A stretch of DNA of 63,217 nt from Acidomonas methanolica (GCF_004346035.1 NZ_SLZN01000017.1:1-63217); one strand, 5' to 3'. Numbered from the stretch's first letter, positions 8,971 through 17,459 are shown. Notes: generated from the letters alone by a model not told the origin. Numbers and translations: made by a program.

Positions 8971-10476
8971 TTACAACCGCCGCCTGAAAGAACCCAGCGC
9001 CGCCATGCCGATGCAGAGCAAGGCCAGCGCCACCGGCGTCGCCCGCCCATGCCGCCCGAAAAACGTCTCCGGCAAGGGCGCGGGAAGCAGCGCCGTCAAC
9101 ACGCCCGCCTTTCCCCAGCCCAGCGCCGCGACCTGACGGCCCGCGCCGTCGAAGATCGCCGTGACGCCGGTATTGGCGTCCTGCACCACCGGCACTCCCT
9201 GCTCCACCGCGCGCATCCGCGCCGTGGCGAGGTGTTGGCGCGGCCCCGCGCTGTCGCCGAACCACGCGTCATTGGTGATGTTCAGCAACCAGTCGGGCCG
9301 CCTGTCGCCGATCACCCGGCCCGGAAAGATCACCTCATAGCACACCATCGGCCCGACACCGCCGAACCCTGCGAAATCCCAGCGTATCGGCCCCCTGCCG
9401 GGCGTGAGCACACCGGGCACCAGCTTTACCGGTACGAAACGCGGCGCGTATTCGCCGAACGGCACGAGAGTGGATTTGTCATAGACACCGAGAATGGTCC
9501 CGTCCGGCGCCAGCGCGAAGGCGCTGTTGTAATACCGCCCCCGCGCATCCCCCCGCGCGGAGCCGACCACGCCGTTCGCGCCGTCCGCCGCCTCGGCGAT
9601 CATGTGCCGCGCGACCTCATCCTCGTCCAGCAATCCGGGAAAGCTCGATTCCGGCCAGACATAGAGCACGCTCCGCCCGCGCCCCTCCGCCCCGGCCTTC
9701 GCCCGCGCCTCCGCCACGCCCTGTCGCGTCAGATCGAGATAACGGCGGAACACCGCGACGGCGTCCGCGCGATCGAGAATTTCACCCTCCGGCACGTTCC
9801 CCTGCACCAGCGCCACGGCAGGCAAGGTGACCGGCAACGGGTGCAGATGCGCCAATCGCCACGCGCCGAATCCCCCCCAGAGCACCGCCACGCAGGCGAC
9901 GCCCAGCGCCCAGCGGCGCGACTGCCAGACCAGCAGACAGCCGAGCAGCACGGCCAGCGTCATCCCATCCACCCCGATCCAGGCGGCGGGCTGAATCAGC
10001 CAATCCCCCACCAGTCCGGGGAATTCGAGCGTCGAGCCGGGCGGATTCCACGGAAATCCGGTGAAGAGATAGACCTTCCCCATATCGCCAAGCGACCAGA
10101 TACCGGCGAAGAGCAGCACGCGCGGCCAGCCCGGCGCGACACGGCGGCACAAGGCGGCGGGAACGGCGGAAAACGGTGCGAGAATCAGCGCACAACCCGG
10201 CGCGGCGAGCGGCAGCGCCCACCAGAAATCATGCACCCGCGTGAGGATCGCATTGGTGAGCCAGTAGAGCCCCGCCGTGTTGAACCCCCATCCCCACCAG
10301 AAGCCATACAGCGCCGCCTTCCAGCCGCTCGCCGCATCCTCGGCACAGCGATAGAGGAAAAGCAGTCCCAGGGCGAGCAGCGGCAGAGCGTAGACCGGCG
10401 GAAAAGCCGCGGCGGACACCGCCCCGGCCAGAATGAGGGCCAGGGCGAGACGCCAGCCCCGCCACGGTAGGGTCAT
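8971..10476 (-). CDS. lnt: apolipoprotein N-acyltransferase
   Basis: A 501-residue inner-membrane enzyme that adds the third acyl chain to the N-terminal cysteine of lipoproteins. About six hydrophobic helices fill residues 1-220, followed by a periplasmic nitrilase domain whose Glu-Lys-Cys triad is visible in YVWPESSFPG, YDKSTLVPFGEYAP and PMVCYEVIFPG, and a final membrane helix. ATG 10474-10476 avoids overlap with olsB, 4 bases upstream. It is third in the fur-olsB-lnt run. Confidence 0.95.
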   Translation of the reverse strand: MTLPWRGWRLALALILAGAVSAAAFPPVYALPLLALGLLFLYRCAEDAASGWKAALYGFWWGWGFNTAGLYWLTNAILTRVHDFWWALPLAAPGCALILAPFSAVPAALCRRVAPGWPRVLLFAGIWSLGDMGKVYLFTGFPWNPPGSTLEFPGLVGDWLIQPAAWIGVDGMTLAVLLGCLLVWQSRRWALGVACVAVLWGGFGAWRLAHLHPLPVTLPAVALVQGNVPEGEILDRADAVAVFRRYLDLTRQGVAEARAKAGAEGRGRSVLYVWPESSFPGLLDEDEVARHMIAEAADGANGVVGSARGDARGRYYNSAFALAPDGTILGVYDKSTLVPFGEYAPRFVPVKLVPGVLTPGRGPIRWDFAGFGGVGPMVCYEVIFPGRVIGDRRPDWLLNITNDAWFGDSAGPRQHLATARMRAVEQGVPVVQDANTGVTAIFDGAGRQVAALGWGKAGVLTALLPAPLPETFFGRHGRATPVALALLCIGMAALGSFRRRL

Positions 10477-10480
10477 GCGG

Positions 10481-11386
10481 CTATTCGAGCGCGTCGCGCA
10501 GACGGCGTTCATAATGGCGGTAATATTTGTCCGCCAGCAATTCGCTCTTCACCAGAACCGCGACATCCGTCGTGTTGAACTCGTGATCAACCACCGCGCC
10601 GTCGCCGACATAGCCGCCGAGGCGCAGATAGCCCTTGATGAGGGGCGGCAGCCGCGCGAGGCAGCGACGGTGGTCCAGCGCGTGCGGATCGCCGCGCTGC
10701 ATGTCCACGTAGCGGTCCTCCAGCGCGCGGATACGCAGCGCGGGCGGGGCGAGGTGATTGTGATAAAGATAAGTCAACTCGTCCGCCAGCGCGTCCGGGT
10801 CCGTCCCCGGCAGGCTTGCGCAGCCGAACAGCACGTCGATGCGGTGCAGGAAGATGTAGGAGGCGATGCCGCGCCATAGCAACTGCATGGCCGACCGGCC
10901 GCGATAGGCGCGATCCACGCAGGACCGCCCCACTTCCAGCAGGCGGCCGGGAAATTCCGTCAGCACGGAAATATCGTATTCGCCCTGCGAATAGAACCGT
11001 CCGATCTTCGCCGCCGCGTCGCTCCGCAACAGGCGATAGGTGCCGACGACCGCCTCCGGCCCGCTGCCGATCTCATGGTCGATCACAAGCAGATGATCCG
11101 CCACATCGTCGAACGGATCGATATCCCGGCCCAGGCGCTGCGCCTCGGCCGAGGGGCTTGCGCCCATTTCCTCGAAGAACACGCGATAGCGCAGGGCCTG
11201 GGCGGCGTCGCGCTCCGCTTCGTTCGCGGCGATGCGGACGCCGAGCTGCCCACCCCGCAACTCGTGGAAGCCGGTGCGGTCCAGTTCCAGAGTGGAGAGC
11301 GAACCACGCGTTTCCCCGACCAGCGACGCGGAATCGTCCTGCGCCAAAGCCCGGAGAAGCTGGGCATGGTTGGGTGCGTCGGTCAT
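10481..11386 (-). CDS. olsB: ornithine-acyl[ACP] N-acyltransferase, ornithine lipid synthesis
   Basis: A 301-residue GNAT-fold acyltransferase of the OlsB family, which N-acylates ornithine with a 3-hydroxyacyl group to make lyso-ornithine lipid. Family signatures are AQALRYRVFFEEMGA, the DPFDDVADHLLVID block, GRFYSQGEYD, LEVGRSCVDRAYR and the C-terminal PPLIKGYLRLGGYVGDGAVV. Its start overlaps the end of fur by four bases (ATGA). OlsA, the second acyltransferase, is not in the window. A haemolysin-like or other GNAT acyltransferase role is the alternative. Confidence 0.85.
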   Translation of the reverse strand: MTDAPNHAQLLRALAQDDSASLVGETRGSLSTLELDRTGFHELRGGQLGVRIAANEAERDAAQALRYRVFFEEMGASPSAEAQRLGRDIDPFDDVADHLLVIDHEIGSGPEAVVGTYRLLRSDAAAKIGRFYSQGEYDISVLTEFPGRLLEVGRSCVDRAYRGRSAMQLLWRGIASYIFLHRIDVLFGCASLPGTDPDALADELTYLYHNHLAPPALRIRALEDRYVDMQRGDPHALDHRRCLARLPPLIKGYLRLGGYVGDGAVVDHEFNTTDVAVLVKSELLADKYYRHYERRLRDALE

Positions 11387-11943
11387 TGCGTGCCTTTCCT
11401 GCGCTGGCCCGGGCGCGGCGGCGTCTTCCGCTCCGACGTCCCGTCCTCCGATACGCCGGAAGAAGCGCTGATCTCGGCCGCCCGCGTTCCCGTGACGCGG
11501 CGCCCGAAAACCTCCAGCCGATGCGAGGCCAGTTCGAACCCGAGTCGCTCGACGAGATCACGGATCAGAGCCTCGTGCTCCGGCGCCTCGAACTCGACCA
11601 CGCGCCCGGTATCGACATCGATCAGGTGATAATGATGCCCCGGCTCGCTGGCTTCGTAGCGGGCGCGACCGCCGCCGAAATCCCGCCGTTCGAGGATTCC
11701 CTTCTCCTCAAGCAGCCGGACCGTGCGGTAAACCGTCGCGATGGAGATCCGCCCGTCGAGCTGCGAAGCCCGCCGGTAAAGCTCCTCGACATCGGGATGG
11801 TCCTCGGCTTCGGAGAGAACCTGCGCGATCAGCCTGCGCTGACCTGTCATTTTGAGGCCGCGCTCCAGGCAAAGCTTCCCGATCCGGGATTCTCCGCCGG
11901 GACGCCCGGCCTGTTTTTCATCTGCGCGCGAAACTGCCACCAT
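11383..11943 (-). CDS. fur: Fur-family metalloregulator
   Basis: A 186-residue ferric-uptake-type repressor. The winged helix is at about residues 30-100 (TGQRRLIAQVLSEAEDHPDVEELYRRA, SIATVYRTVRLLEEKGI) and the dimerisation and metal region contains HHYHLIDVDTGRVVEFEAPEHEALI. The CxxC structural-zinc motifs of E. coli Fur are absent, as in many alphaproteobacterial Fur/Mur proteins. The tail after about residue 150 is basic and low in complexity. It leads fur-olsB-lnt with a four-base overlap to olsB. Whether it acts as Fur (iron) or Mur (manganese) cannot be decided here. Confidence 0.88.
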   Translation of the reverse strand: MVAVSRADEKQAGRPGGESRIGKLCLERGLKMTGQRRLIAQVLSEAEDHPDVEELYRRASQLDGRISIATVYRTVRLLEEKGILERRDFGGGRARYEASEPGHHYHLIDVDTGRVVEFEAPEHEALIRDLVERLGFELASHRLEVFGRRVTGTRAAEISASSGVSEDGTSERKTPPRPGQRRKGTQ

Positions 11944-12053
11944 GCGGACCTGCGTAGCCTAAAACCAACCCTGTTGCCAATCTCCGCAACAAAGACTTCA
12001 CAGGAAGATGCGAACCGGCTCCGCCGGATCGCAGGAACGTGCCTGTCCGGAGA

Positions 12054-12467
12054 TCATTCCTCGTCGACAGTCTCGCGACGCTGCCCCAGCCCGATCTGAC
12101 GCGCCAGCGACGAGCGACGCTTGGCGTAGTTCGGCGCCACCATCGGATATTCCGGCGGCAGATCCCAGCGCTCACGATACTGCTCCGGCGTCATGTTGTA
12201 CGCGGATTTCAGATGACGGCGCAGCAGCTTGAGCTTCTTCCCGTCCTCGAGACAAATGATATAGTCGGGAAAGACGGACTTCTTCGGCGGCACGGCGGGC
12301 GTCGGCTTGTCCGCGACCGGCGGGGCGGCGGGCGCGCCCACATTGGCGAAGGCCTCGCGCACCTTCACCACCAACTCGGCCAGCGCCTCCGGAGCGACCG
12401 TATTGTTCGAAACATATGCTTCGACAACCTTCGCCGTCAGGTTCTGGATCAATGCTTCGTCACTCAT
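12054..12467 (-). CDS. mucR: MucR/Ros-family zinc-finger transcriptional regulator
   Basis: A 137-residue DNA-binding protein of the alphaproteobacterial MucR/Ros family, which controls exopolysaccharide, motility and cell-cycle genes elsewhere. An N-terminal oligomerisation region (residues 1-45) is followed by a Pro/Ala linker and the zinc-finger region around FPDYIICLEDGKKLKLLRRH, then MTPEQYRERW and PPEYPMVAPNYAKRRS. It is transcribed divergently from the TusA-like gene and lies about 110 bases upstream of fur in the same direction. Confidence 0.93.
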   Translation of the reverse strand: MSDEALIQNLTAKVVEAYVSNNTVAPEALAELVVKVREAFANVGAPAAPPVADKPTPAVPPKKSVFPDYIICLEDGKKLKLLRRHLKSAYNMTPEQYRERWDLPPEYPMVAPNYAKRRSSLARQIGLGQRRETVDEE

Positions 12468-12561
12468 CGGTGGCCTTCTTCCTCATTTTCTTGAAAAGAA
12501 TTCCGCGCAGTTGTAGTCCAAGCCATCCGCTTATTCAAGTCAGTTGAGAGGAAGTCTGAAT

Positions 12562-12846
12562 TTGTCGGAAAAATCTGTTACAGTTATCGACATCACCTAT
12601 GAAATATGTCCGATGACGACCGTTCTCGTGCGTATCGCGCTCGACGGCCTGCCGCCCGGCGGCGTCCTTGTCGTGCAACTCGCCGGGGAAGAACCACACC
12701 GCAACGTCGCGGCCGCCATCCGCGCCCTGGGCCATGCCATCGTGGAAGACATCTCCCGTCCCCCCGCTGCCGATGGCGCCCCGCGCTACGACCTCACCAT
12801 CCGCAAGTCGAGCGCCAGCACCAGCGCGTCGTCGCCATCCGCGTAA
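12562..12846 (+). CDS. TusA-family sulfur carrier-like protein
   Basis: A 94-residue protein of the SirA/TusA fold: IDITYEICPMTTVLVRIAL carries the family cysteine (C16 from the TTG start), then LPPGGVLVVQLAGEEPHRNV. The usual CPxP motif is CPMT here. TTG 12562 is chosen because GAGAGGAAG lies 8 bases upstream; TTG 12544 is an alternative and no ATG precedes the cysteine. The 3' end overlaps the convergent rimI by 61 bases. Relatives move sulfur for tRNA thiolation or cofactor synthesis; the partner here is not evident. Confidence 0.75.
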   Translation: MSEKSVTVIDITYEICPMTTVLVRIALDGLPPGGVLVVQLAGEEPHRNVAAAIRALGHAIVEDISRPPAADGAPRYDLTIRKSSASTSASSPSA

Positions 12847-13241
12847 TAGCGCCGCCGCATCCCGCAGGGCTGGAACCCCGCAGCCTCATATAAACGCCGC
12901 GCCGCATCATTGCGCGACGCCACCTCCAGAAACAGCCGCCGCACCCCGCGCGCCGCCAGCCGCGCCGCCAGCCCCGCGACCAGCGCGCGCGCCACGCCGC
13001 GCCGCCGCGCTTCCGGCTCCACCCCAAGAGTCAGAAGCTCTGCCTCGTCATACACCGCCCGCGCCATCAGGAACCCGAGGGCGCGACGCTCTTCCGTCAC
13101 GGCCAACAGCGTCTCGACGCCGTCCATCCCGAGCAGGGCGGCCAGCGCCGCCTCGTCCCATATTTCGCCCCCGGCGAAGGCCGCTGCGTGGAGCGCCGCC
13201 AGAACCGGCAGAAGCGCCGGCTCCCCGGCGACAATCCGCAG
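12786..13241 (-). CDS. rimI: ribosomal-protein-alanine N-acetyltransferase, apparent CTG start
   Basis: A GNAT acetyltransferase next to tsaB, the usual RimI position. The acetyl-CoA loop is GVEPEARRRGVARALV, followed by RLFLEVASRNDAARRLYEAAGF. The first ATG in frame (13125-13127) gives only 113 residues and loses the conserved N-terminal block LAALHAAAFAGGEIWDEAAL, which is encoded just upstream with no stop. No ATG, GTG or TTG precedes that block; CTG 13239-13241 would give 151 residues, the family length, with CGAGG about 10 bases upstream. ATT 13233-13235 is the other candidate. Confidence 0.82.
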   Translation of the reverse strand: MRIVAGEPALLPVLAALHAAAFAGGEIWDEAALAALLGMDGVETLLAVTEERRALGFLMARAVYDEAELLTLGVEPEARRRGVARALVAGLAARLAARGVRRLFLEVASRNDAARRLYEAAGFQPCGMRRRYYADGDDALVLALDLRMVRS

Positions 13242-13260
13242 ATCGGAAAGACCTCGCGCG

Positions 13261-13917
13261 TCAGACGGGGACAGGACGCAGCCCCCCTTCCGGCAGGCGC
13301 GCCTCAGGCGGATCGACGTAAAGCGGCTGCAAAGGCAGCAAAGGCCCCCGGCGCGCGGCGCTCAGAATCGCCCGCGCATCAGGTCGCGTCACCCCCAACC
13401 GGCGCACACCGGCGAAACGCTCCGGGTCCAACCAGCCGAGTGCGTCCCCCGTCACGACCGTCACCCCGGCAGGCAGGACGACCTCCTCCGGCGCGGCCGC
13501 GTAGGGCGCGTTCAGCCCGTCATCCACGAAACACCGCCCGCGCCGCGCAATCGTAAGGCAGGCCGCACCAGCGGCGCCATCCATCTCCCGCAGCGCCGCC
13601 CCGAGCGTCACCGCCACGCCGGGACAGCCATAACCCATGGACAGCCCCGCCGCGAGCGACAGAGCCGCGCGCAAGCCGGTGAAGGAGCCCGGCCCGGCCA
13701 CCGCCACGATCGCCTCCGGCCCGTCCGGCCAGCCGCTTTCATGGAGCACCTCTCGCGCCAGCGTCGCGAAATGCTCCGCCGCGCCGCGCCCGGGCACCTC
13801 TCGCAAGGCCAGCACCGCCGCGCCGTCCAGCGCCGCCAGCAGCCCGAACGCGCCTTCTCCCGCCGCCGCGCCGTTCAGCACCAGCACGCGGCGCAACGCC
13901 GGATCGAGACCCGCCAT
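13261..13917 (-). CDS. tsaB: tRNA threonylcarbamoyladenosine biosynthesis protein TsaB
   Basis: A 218-residue ASKHA-fold partner of TsaD in making the t6A base of ANN-decoding tRNAs. The hallmark VAGPGSFTGLRAALSLAAGL is at about residues 74-93. The first strand reads VLVLNGAA instead of the usual DTS/DTA motif, a divergence that need not matter because TsaB does not bind ATP productively. ATG 13915-13917 is chosen over in-frame starts up to 14001. It overlaps the rimI reading frame region and follows the nitroreductase by 13 bases. Confidence 0.9.
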   Translation of the reverse strand: MAGLDPALRRVLVLNGAAAGEGAFGLLAALDGAAVLALREVPGRGAAEHFATLAREVLHESGWPDGPEAIVAVAGPGSFTGLRAALSLAAGLSMGYGCPGVAVTLGAALREMDGAAGAACLTIARRGRCFVDDGLNAPYAAAPEEVVLPAGVTVVTGDALGWLDPERFAGVRRLGVTRPDARAILSAARRGPLLPLQPLYVDPPEARLPEGGLRPVPV

Positions 13918-13930
13918 CGCAAACTCCCGC

Positions 13931-14542
13931 TCAGAGAACGCGGCATGCATCCGCGAAATCCGGTCGCGGGGCGCGCGGCGCGGCGGGCGCATCCTCCGCA
14001 TAGCCGAGCGCGATCAGAAAATTCGCCCGCCAGCCGGTCGACGCCAGCAATCCGTCCTCCACCAGAAACGAATCGAAGCCCGACATCGGCGCGGCGTCCA
14101 GACCAAGCGCGCGCGCCGCCAGGATCAGATAGGCACCCTGCAACGTCCCGTTGCGAAGCGCCGTCTCGTCCGACAACCCGACATCCGCTGCGAACCAGTC
14201 GCGCAGACCGGCTTCCTCGTTCAACCGGGGCAACATCTCGAAGAAGAGCGGATCATGGCACACCACCGCCACGACCGGCGCGCTCGCGCAGAGCGCCACA
14301 TTGGCCGGGCTGAGCGCCGGGACGAGCCGCGCCTTCGCCCCTTCGGAGGTCAGAAAGACGACGCGCCCCGGGCAGCAATTTCCCGAGGTCGGCCCCAACT
14401 TCGCCAGATCGTACACTGACGTCAAAATCTCGGGCGGGACCGGCCGCGGGCCGAAGCGGCGCGGCGTGCGGGCCTGCCGGAACAGCCGGTCCAGCCCCTC
14501 GTCCGACAGCACGCCGCCCTCCGGCGCCACAACTCCGGACAT
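13931..14542 (-). CDS. nitroreductase family protein, RutE/malonic-semialdehyde-reductase-like
   Basis: A 203-residue FMN-dependent oxidoreductase starting at MSGVVAPEGG. Signatures of the RutE branch are LFRQARTPRRFGPRPVP, YDLAKLGPTSGNCCPGRVVFL, the ETALRNGTLQGAYLILAARALGLDAAPMSGFD block and NFLIALGY. RutE reduces malonic semialdehyde in pyrimidine breakdown, but no other rut genes are present, so the substrate here is open. The start lies 2 bases after the nifU-like stop. C115/C116-type double cysteine in GNCCPG is a local oddity. Confidence 0.88.
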   Translation of the reverse strand: MSGVVAPEGGVLSDEGLDRLFRQARTPRRFGPRPVPPEILTSVYDLAKLGPTSGNCCPGRVVFLTSEGAKARLVPALSPANVALCASAPVVAVVCHDPLFFEMLPRLNEEAGLRDWFAADVGLSDETALRNGTLQGAYLILAARALGLDAAPMSGFDSFLVEDGLLASTGWRANFLIALGYAEDAPAAPRAPRPDFADACRVL

Positions 14543-14544
14543 GT

Positions 14545-15108
14545 TCAGCTCTCGACCTGCTCGACCGCCACCACTTCCGGAACATAATGACGCAGCATGT
14601 TCTCGACTCCATGCTTCAACGTCGCCCGCGAGGAGGGACAGCCGGAACACGCGCCCTGCATCATCAGCCTCACCACCCCGTCGCGATAGCCGCGAAAGAC
14701 GATGTCCCCGCCATCTCCCGCCACGGCCGGCCGCACGCGCGTATCCAGCAACTCGCGGATCTGCGCCACCACCGCCTCGTCACCCGGCGCGATCTCGTCC
14801 TCCGTCACCTCGGCGGCATTTTCCACCACTGGACGGCCCGAGTCGAAATGCGCGGTCAGCGCCGTCAGGACCTGCGGCTTGAGATCGCTCCACGCCACCT
14901 CGCCCGTCTTGGTCACGGAGACGAAATCCGCGCCCAGAAACACGCCCGACACGCCCGGCAGGTCGAAGAGCGCCCCCGCCAGCGGCGAACGCTCGCCCAC
15001 GCCTTCCGCCTCGGCGAAATCCGCCGTGCCGCGATGCCCCATCACGTCCCGCCCCGGCAGGAACTTCAACGTCGCCGGGTTCGGCGTGTCCTCGGTTTCG
15101 ATAAACAT
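14545..15108 (-). CDS. NifU-family (Nfu) iron-sulfur scaffold protein
   Basis: A 187-residue protein with the two-domain layout of mitochondrial NFU1: an N-terminal Nfu-N domain starting MFIETEDTPNPATLKFLPG and a C-terminal NifU domain with RPAVAGDGGDIVF and the cluster-binding C154/C157 pair in GACSGCPSS. It carries assembled 4Fe-4S clusters to targets such as lipoyl synthase and respiratory subunits, which fits the PDH and complex I genes of this window. It heads nifU-like, nitroreductase, tsaB, rimI. Confidence 0.93.
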   Translation of the reverse strand: MFIETEDTPNPATLKFLPGRDVMGHRGTADFAEAEGVGERSPLAGALFDLPGVSGVFLGADFVSVTKTGEVAWSDLKPQVLTALTAHFDSGRPVVENAAEVTEDEIAPGDEAVVAQIRELLDTRVRPAVAGDGGDIVFRGYRDGVVRLMMQGACSGCPSSRATLKHGVENMLRHYVPEVVAVEQVES

Positions 15109-15226
15109 GTTTCAGTCTCACACGGCCAGTTCGAAAGACCTGACATGAGGCATGACAGGTCAATCCGCAAGAGCGCGGTCCGGAATAGGTCGCGTCTCGA
15201 CGTGACTTTCCGGGTGAATGCGGGCC

Positions 15227-16588
15227 TCAACCCGGAAGCGCTGCGGGAACCGCCTCCCGCGTTTCGCCAACGGGCAACACCACCTCCACCCGCAACCCCC
15301 CTTCCGGCGCGCGATCCAGCCGCAGCGTTCCCTTCGCGCGCTCCACCTCGCGGCGGACGATCGCCAGCCCCAGCCCCATGCCGCTCGTCGAGCGCGCGCG
15401 CGCCGCATCCATGCGGTAAAACGGCGTCAGCACGCGCTCGCGTTCGGATTCCGGAATGCCCGGCCCGCTGTCATCCACCGTCACGACGACGCGGTCCCGT
15501 CCCCGGGTCACCGTGACATGCGCGTCGCCGCCATAGGTGCAGGCATTGTCAATGAGATTGGCGAAGATCCGCTTGGTGATCGGCGGCCGCGCGAAGATCG
15601 GGCAACGGTCCGGCCCGTCATAGCGTGTCGTCTTCCCCCGATCCGCCCAGGAATCGAGCAGGGTCAGCAATGTCGCCGCGAGATCCATCGACCGCGGCGG
15701 GTCGGGGTCCAGCTCGCCCGCCAGATAGGCGAGCACCCCGTTCACCATCGTCTCCATCTCGTCGACATCGGATTCGATCATCATCTGCGCCTCGGCATCG
15801 GTCAGAAACCCCGCCCGCAGCCTCAGCCGCGCCAGCGGCGTGCGCAGATCATGCGAAACGGCGGCCAGCAGCTCCGTCCGGTCATTGATGAGATGCTGGA
15901 TGCGCTGCTGCATGCTGTTGATCGCGCTCGCCAGCCCGCGCACCTCCCTCGGCCCGCGCGCCTCCAGCGCGACCCATTCGCCTTCCGTCCCGATGCTGTC
16001 CGCCACCTGCGCCAGCGCCCGCAACGGCAGGCTGACCGCGCGGATCAGCATCGCCGCGATCACCGCCACCGCCGCCGTCGCGACCGCCGTCGAGGCCAGC
16101 CCGCTCTTCACATGACGATGCCCGACCACCTCCCGCGCTACGAAATCGATCTCGCTCCCATCCGCCAGCGTCAGGACGCCCCGCACGCTCGACGCCGTGC
16201 CGGGCAATGCATAGATGCGCAAATCGGCCTTGCCGAACGCCGCGTCGAACTCGACCATCTCGTCACGCAGGCGCCGCAGGGAGGGCGTCGTCGCCTCGTG
16301 GCGCATGCCGACGGGACGCCAGATCAGCGCCAGCGTGCTCTCGGACAACAGCTCCGCCATCGCGGGGCGCTGCGGCAGTGGCGTCGTCTCCATCACACGC
16401 AGGTCGGTGCTTAACACATCCACGAGTTGCTCGATGCGCGCATCGTCGTCGATATAGGTTTCGGCCTGCTCGTAAAACGCCGCGCTGGCGACGAACACCA
16501 TGCCGACCGCGGCCAGCAGCACCACGCTGATCCGTCCGGCCAGCCCGACCGGCCAAAGACGGATATGCCGGGGCGACGGCGCGCTCAG
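15227..16588 (-). CDS. EnvZ-like sensor histidine kinase, apparent CTG start
   Basis: A 453-residue membrane kinase if read from CTG 16586-16588, whose last two bases and next A form the regulator's stop (CTGA overlap). The first available GTG (16525) would cut off PRHIRLWPVGLAGRIS, the typical charged lead into the first membrane helix. Features in order: helix 1 near residues 20-38, periplasmic domain, helix 2 near 165-185, HAMP, H-box AVSHDLRTPLARLR (His246), N-box NLIDNACTYGG and GMGLGLAIVRR. It pairs with the response regulator directly upstream; the stimulus is unknown. Confidence 0.9.
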   Translation of the reverse strand: MSAPSPRHIRLWPVGLAGRISVVLLAAVGMVFVASAAFYEQAETYIDDDARIEQLVDVLSTDLRVMETTPLPQRPAMAELLSESTLALIWRPVGMRHEATTPSLRRLRDEMVEFDAAFGKADLRIYALPGTASSVRGVLTLADGSEIDFVAREVVGHRHVKSGLASTAVATAAVAVIAAMLIRAVSLPLRALAQVADSIGTEGEWVALEARGPREVRGLASAINSMQQRIQHLINDRTELLAAVSHDLRTPLARLRLRAGFLTDAEAQMMIESDVDEMETMVNGVLAYLAGELDPDPPRSMDLAATLLTLLDSWADRGKTTRYDGPDRCPIFARPPITKRIFANLIDNACTYGGDAHVTVTRGRDRVVVTVDDSGPGIPESERERVLTPFYRMDAARARSTSGMGLGLAIVRREVERAKGTLRLDRAPEGGLRVEVVLPVGETREAVPAALPG

Positions 16589-17352
16589 AGTCGATCGACC
16601 GGGGCGACGAAAATATATCCCATGCCGCGCACCGTGCGGATGAGGCCGCCCGCCTCGTCGCCCATCTTGCGCCGCAGCCGGCTGACCAGCACGTCGATGC
16701 TGCGGTCGGACACGTCGCCGAGCCGGGTGCGCGACAGTTCCAGCAGCCGGTCGCGGGCGATCACACGCTGGGGATTGTCGAGAAAACTCGCCAGCAGCTC
16801 ATGCTCCGCCCCGGAAATCTCCACGATCGCGCCGGTGGGATCGACCAGTTCGCGCCGCCGCAGATCGAGCGTCCACCCCGCGAACCGCAGCAACTCCTGC
16901 CGCTGCCGTTCCGCCACCGGCGCATGGCCCGATCCGCGCCGCAGGACCGCCCGCACCCTCGCCAGCAATTCACGCTGGCTGAACGGTTTGGCGACATAAT
17001 CGTCCGCGCCGATATCGAGGCCCTGCACGCGGTCCCGCTCCTCCCCGCGCGCCGAGACCATGATGATCGGCACTTGCGACAACGGAATTTCGCCCGGATG
17101 GGACATGCCCCGCCCCTCACGCAAACCCCGGCAGAGTTCGACGCCGTTCGCACCCGGCAACATGACGTCCATGATGATCAGATCGACGGGTGCGAGGGAA
17201 AGCGCTTCCCACATCTCCTCGCCCGACGCGACGCCACGCACACGGAACCCGTCTCCCTGAAGCGCGCGCTGGAGAAGGGTGCGCATGCCTGGATCGTCCT
17301 CGACGATGAGGATGCGGGAGGGAAGATCCGGAACAAGAGCTTGGTTCACCAT
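16585..17352 (-). CDS. OmpR-family response regulator
   Basis: A 255-residue regulator with a receiver domain (acidic pocket E18/D19/D20, phospho-acceptor D62 in LIIMDVMLPG, switch lysine in DDYVAKPFSQRELLARV) and a winged-helix trans_reg_C domain (AEHELLASFLDNPQRVIARDRLLELS, DRSIDVLVSRLRRKMGD, IRTVRGMGYIF). ATG 17350-17352 is preferred over the longer frame from 17424. It is co-transcribed with the EnvZ-like kinase. It lies 107 bases downstream of the TonB-ExbBD-TPR cluster in the same direction and may be transcribed separately. Confidence 0.93.
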   Translation of the reverse strand: MVNQALVPDLPSRILIVEDDPGMRTLLQRALQGDGFRVRGVASGEEMWEALSLAPVDLIIMDVMLPGANGVELCRGLREGRGMSHPGEIPLSQVPIIMVSARGEERDRVQGLDIGADDYVAKPFSQRELLARVRAVLRRGSGHAPVAERQRQELLRFAGWTLDLRRRELVDPTGAIVEISGAEHELLASFLDNPQRVIARDRLLELSRTRLGDVSDRSIDVLVSRLRRKMGDEAGGLIRTVRGMGYIFVAPVDRL

Positions 17353-17459
17353 GATTCCGGTAGTGTTCGCCTGAACCCGCGCACAGGGCAAGAGGGGCTC
17401 ACAGCGTATTGTCGGCCCCGACATGTCCTTCTCCCGAAGGACGCCGGGGCCGGAGCAAG

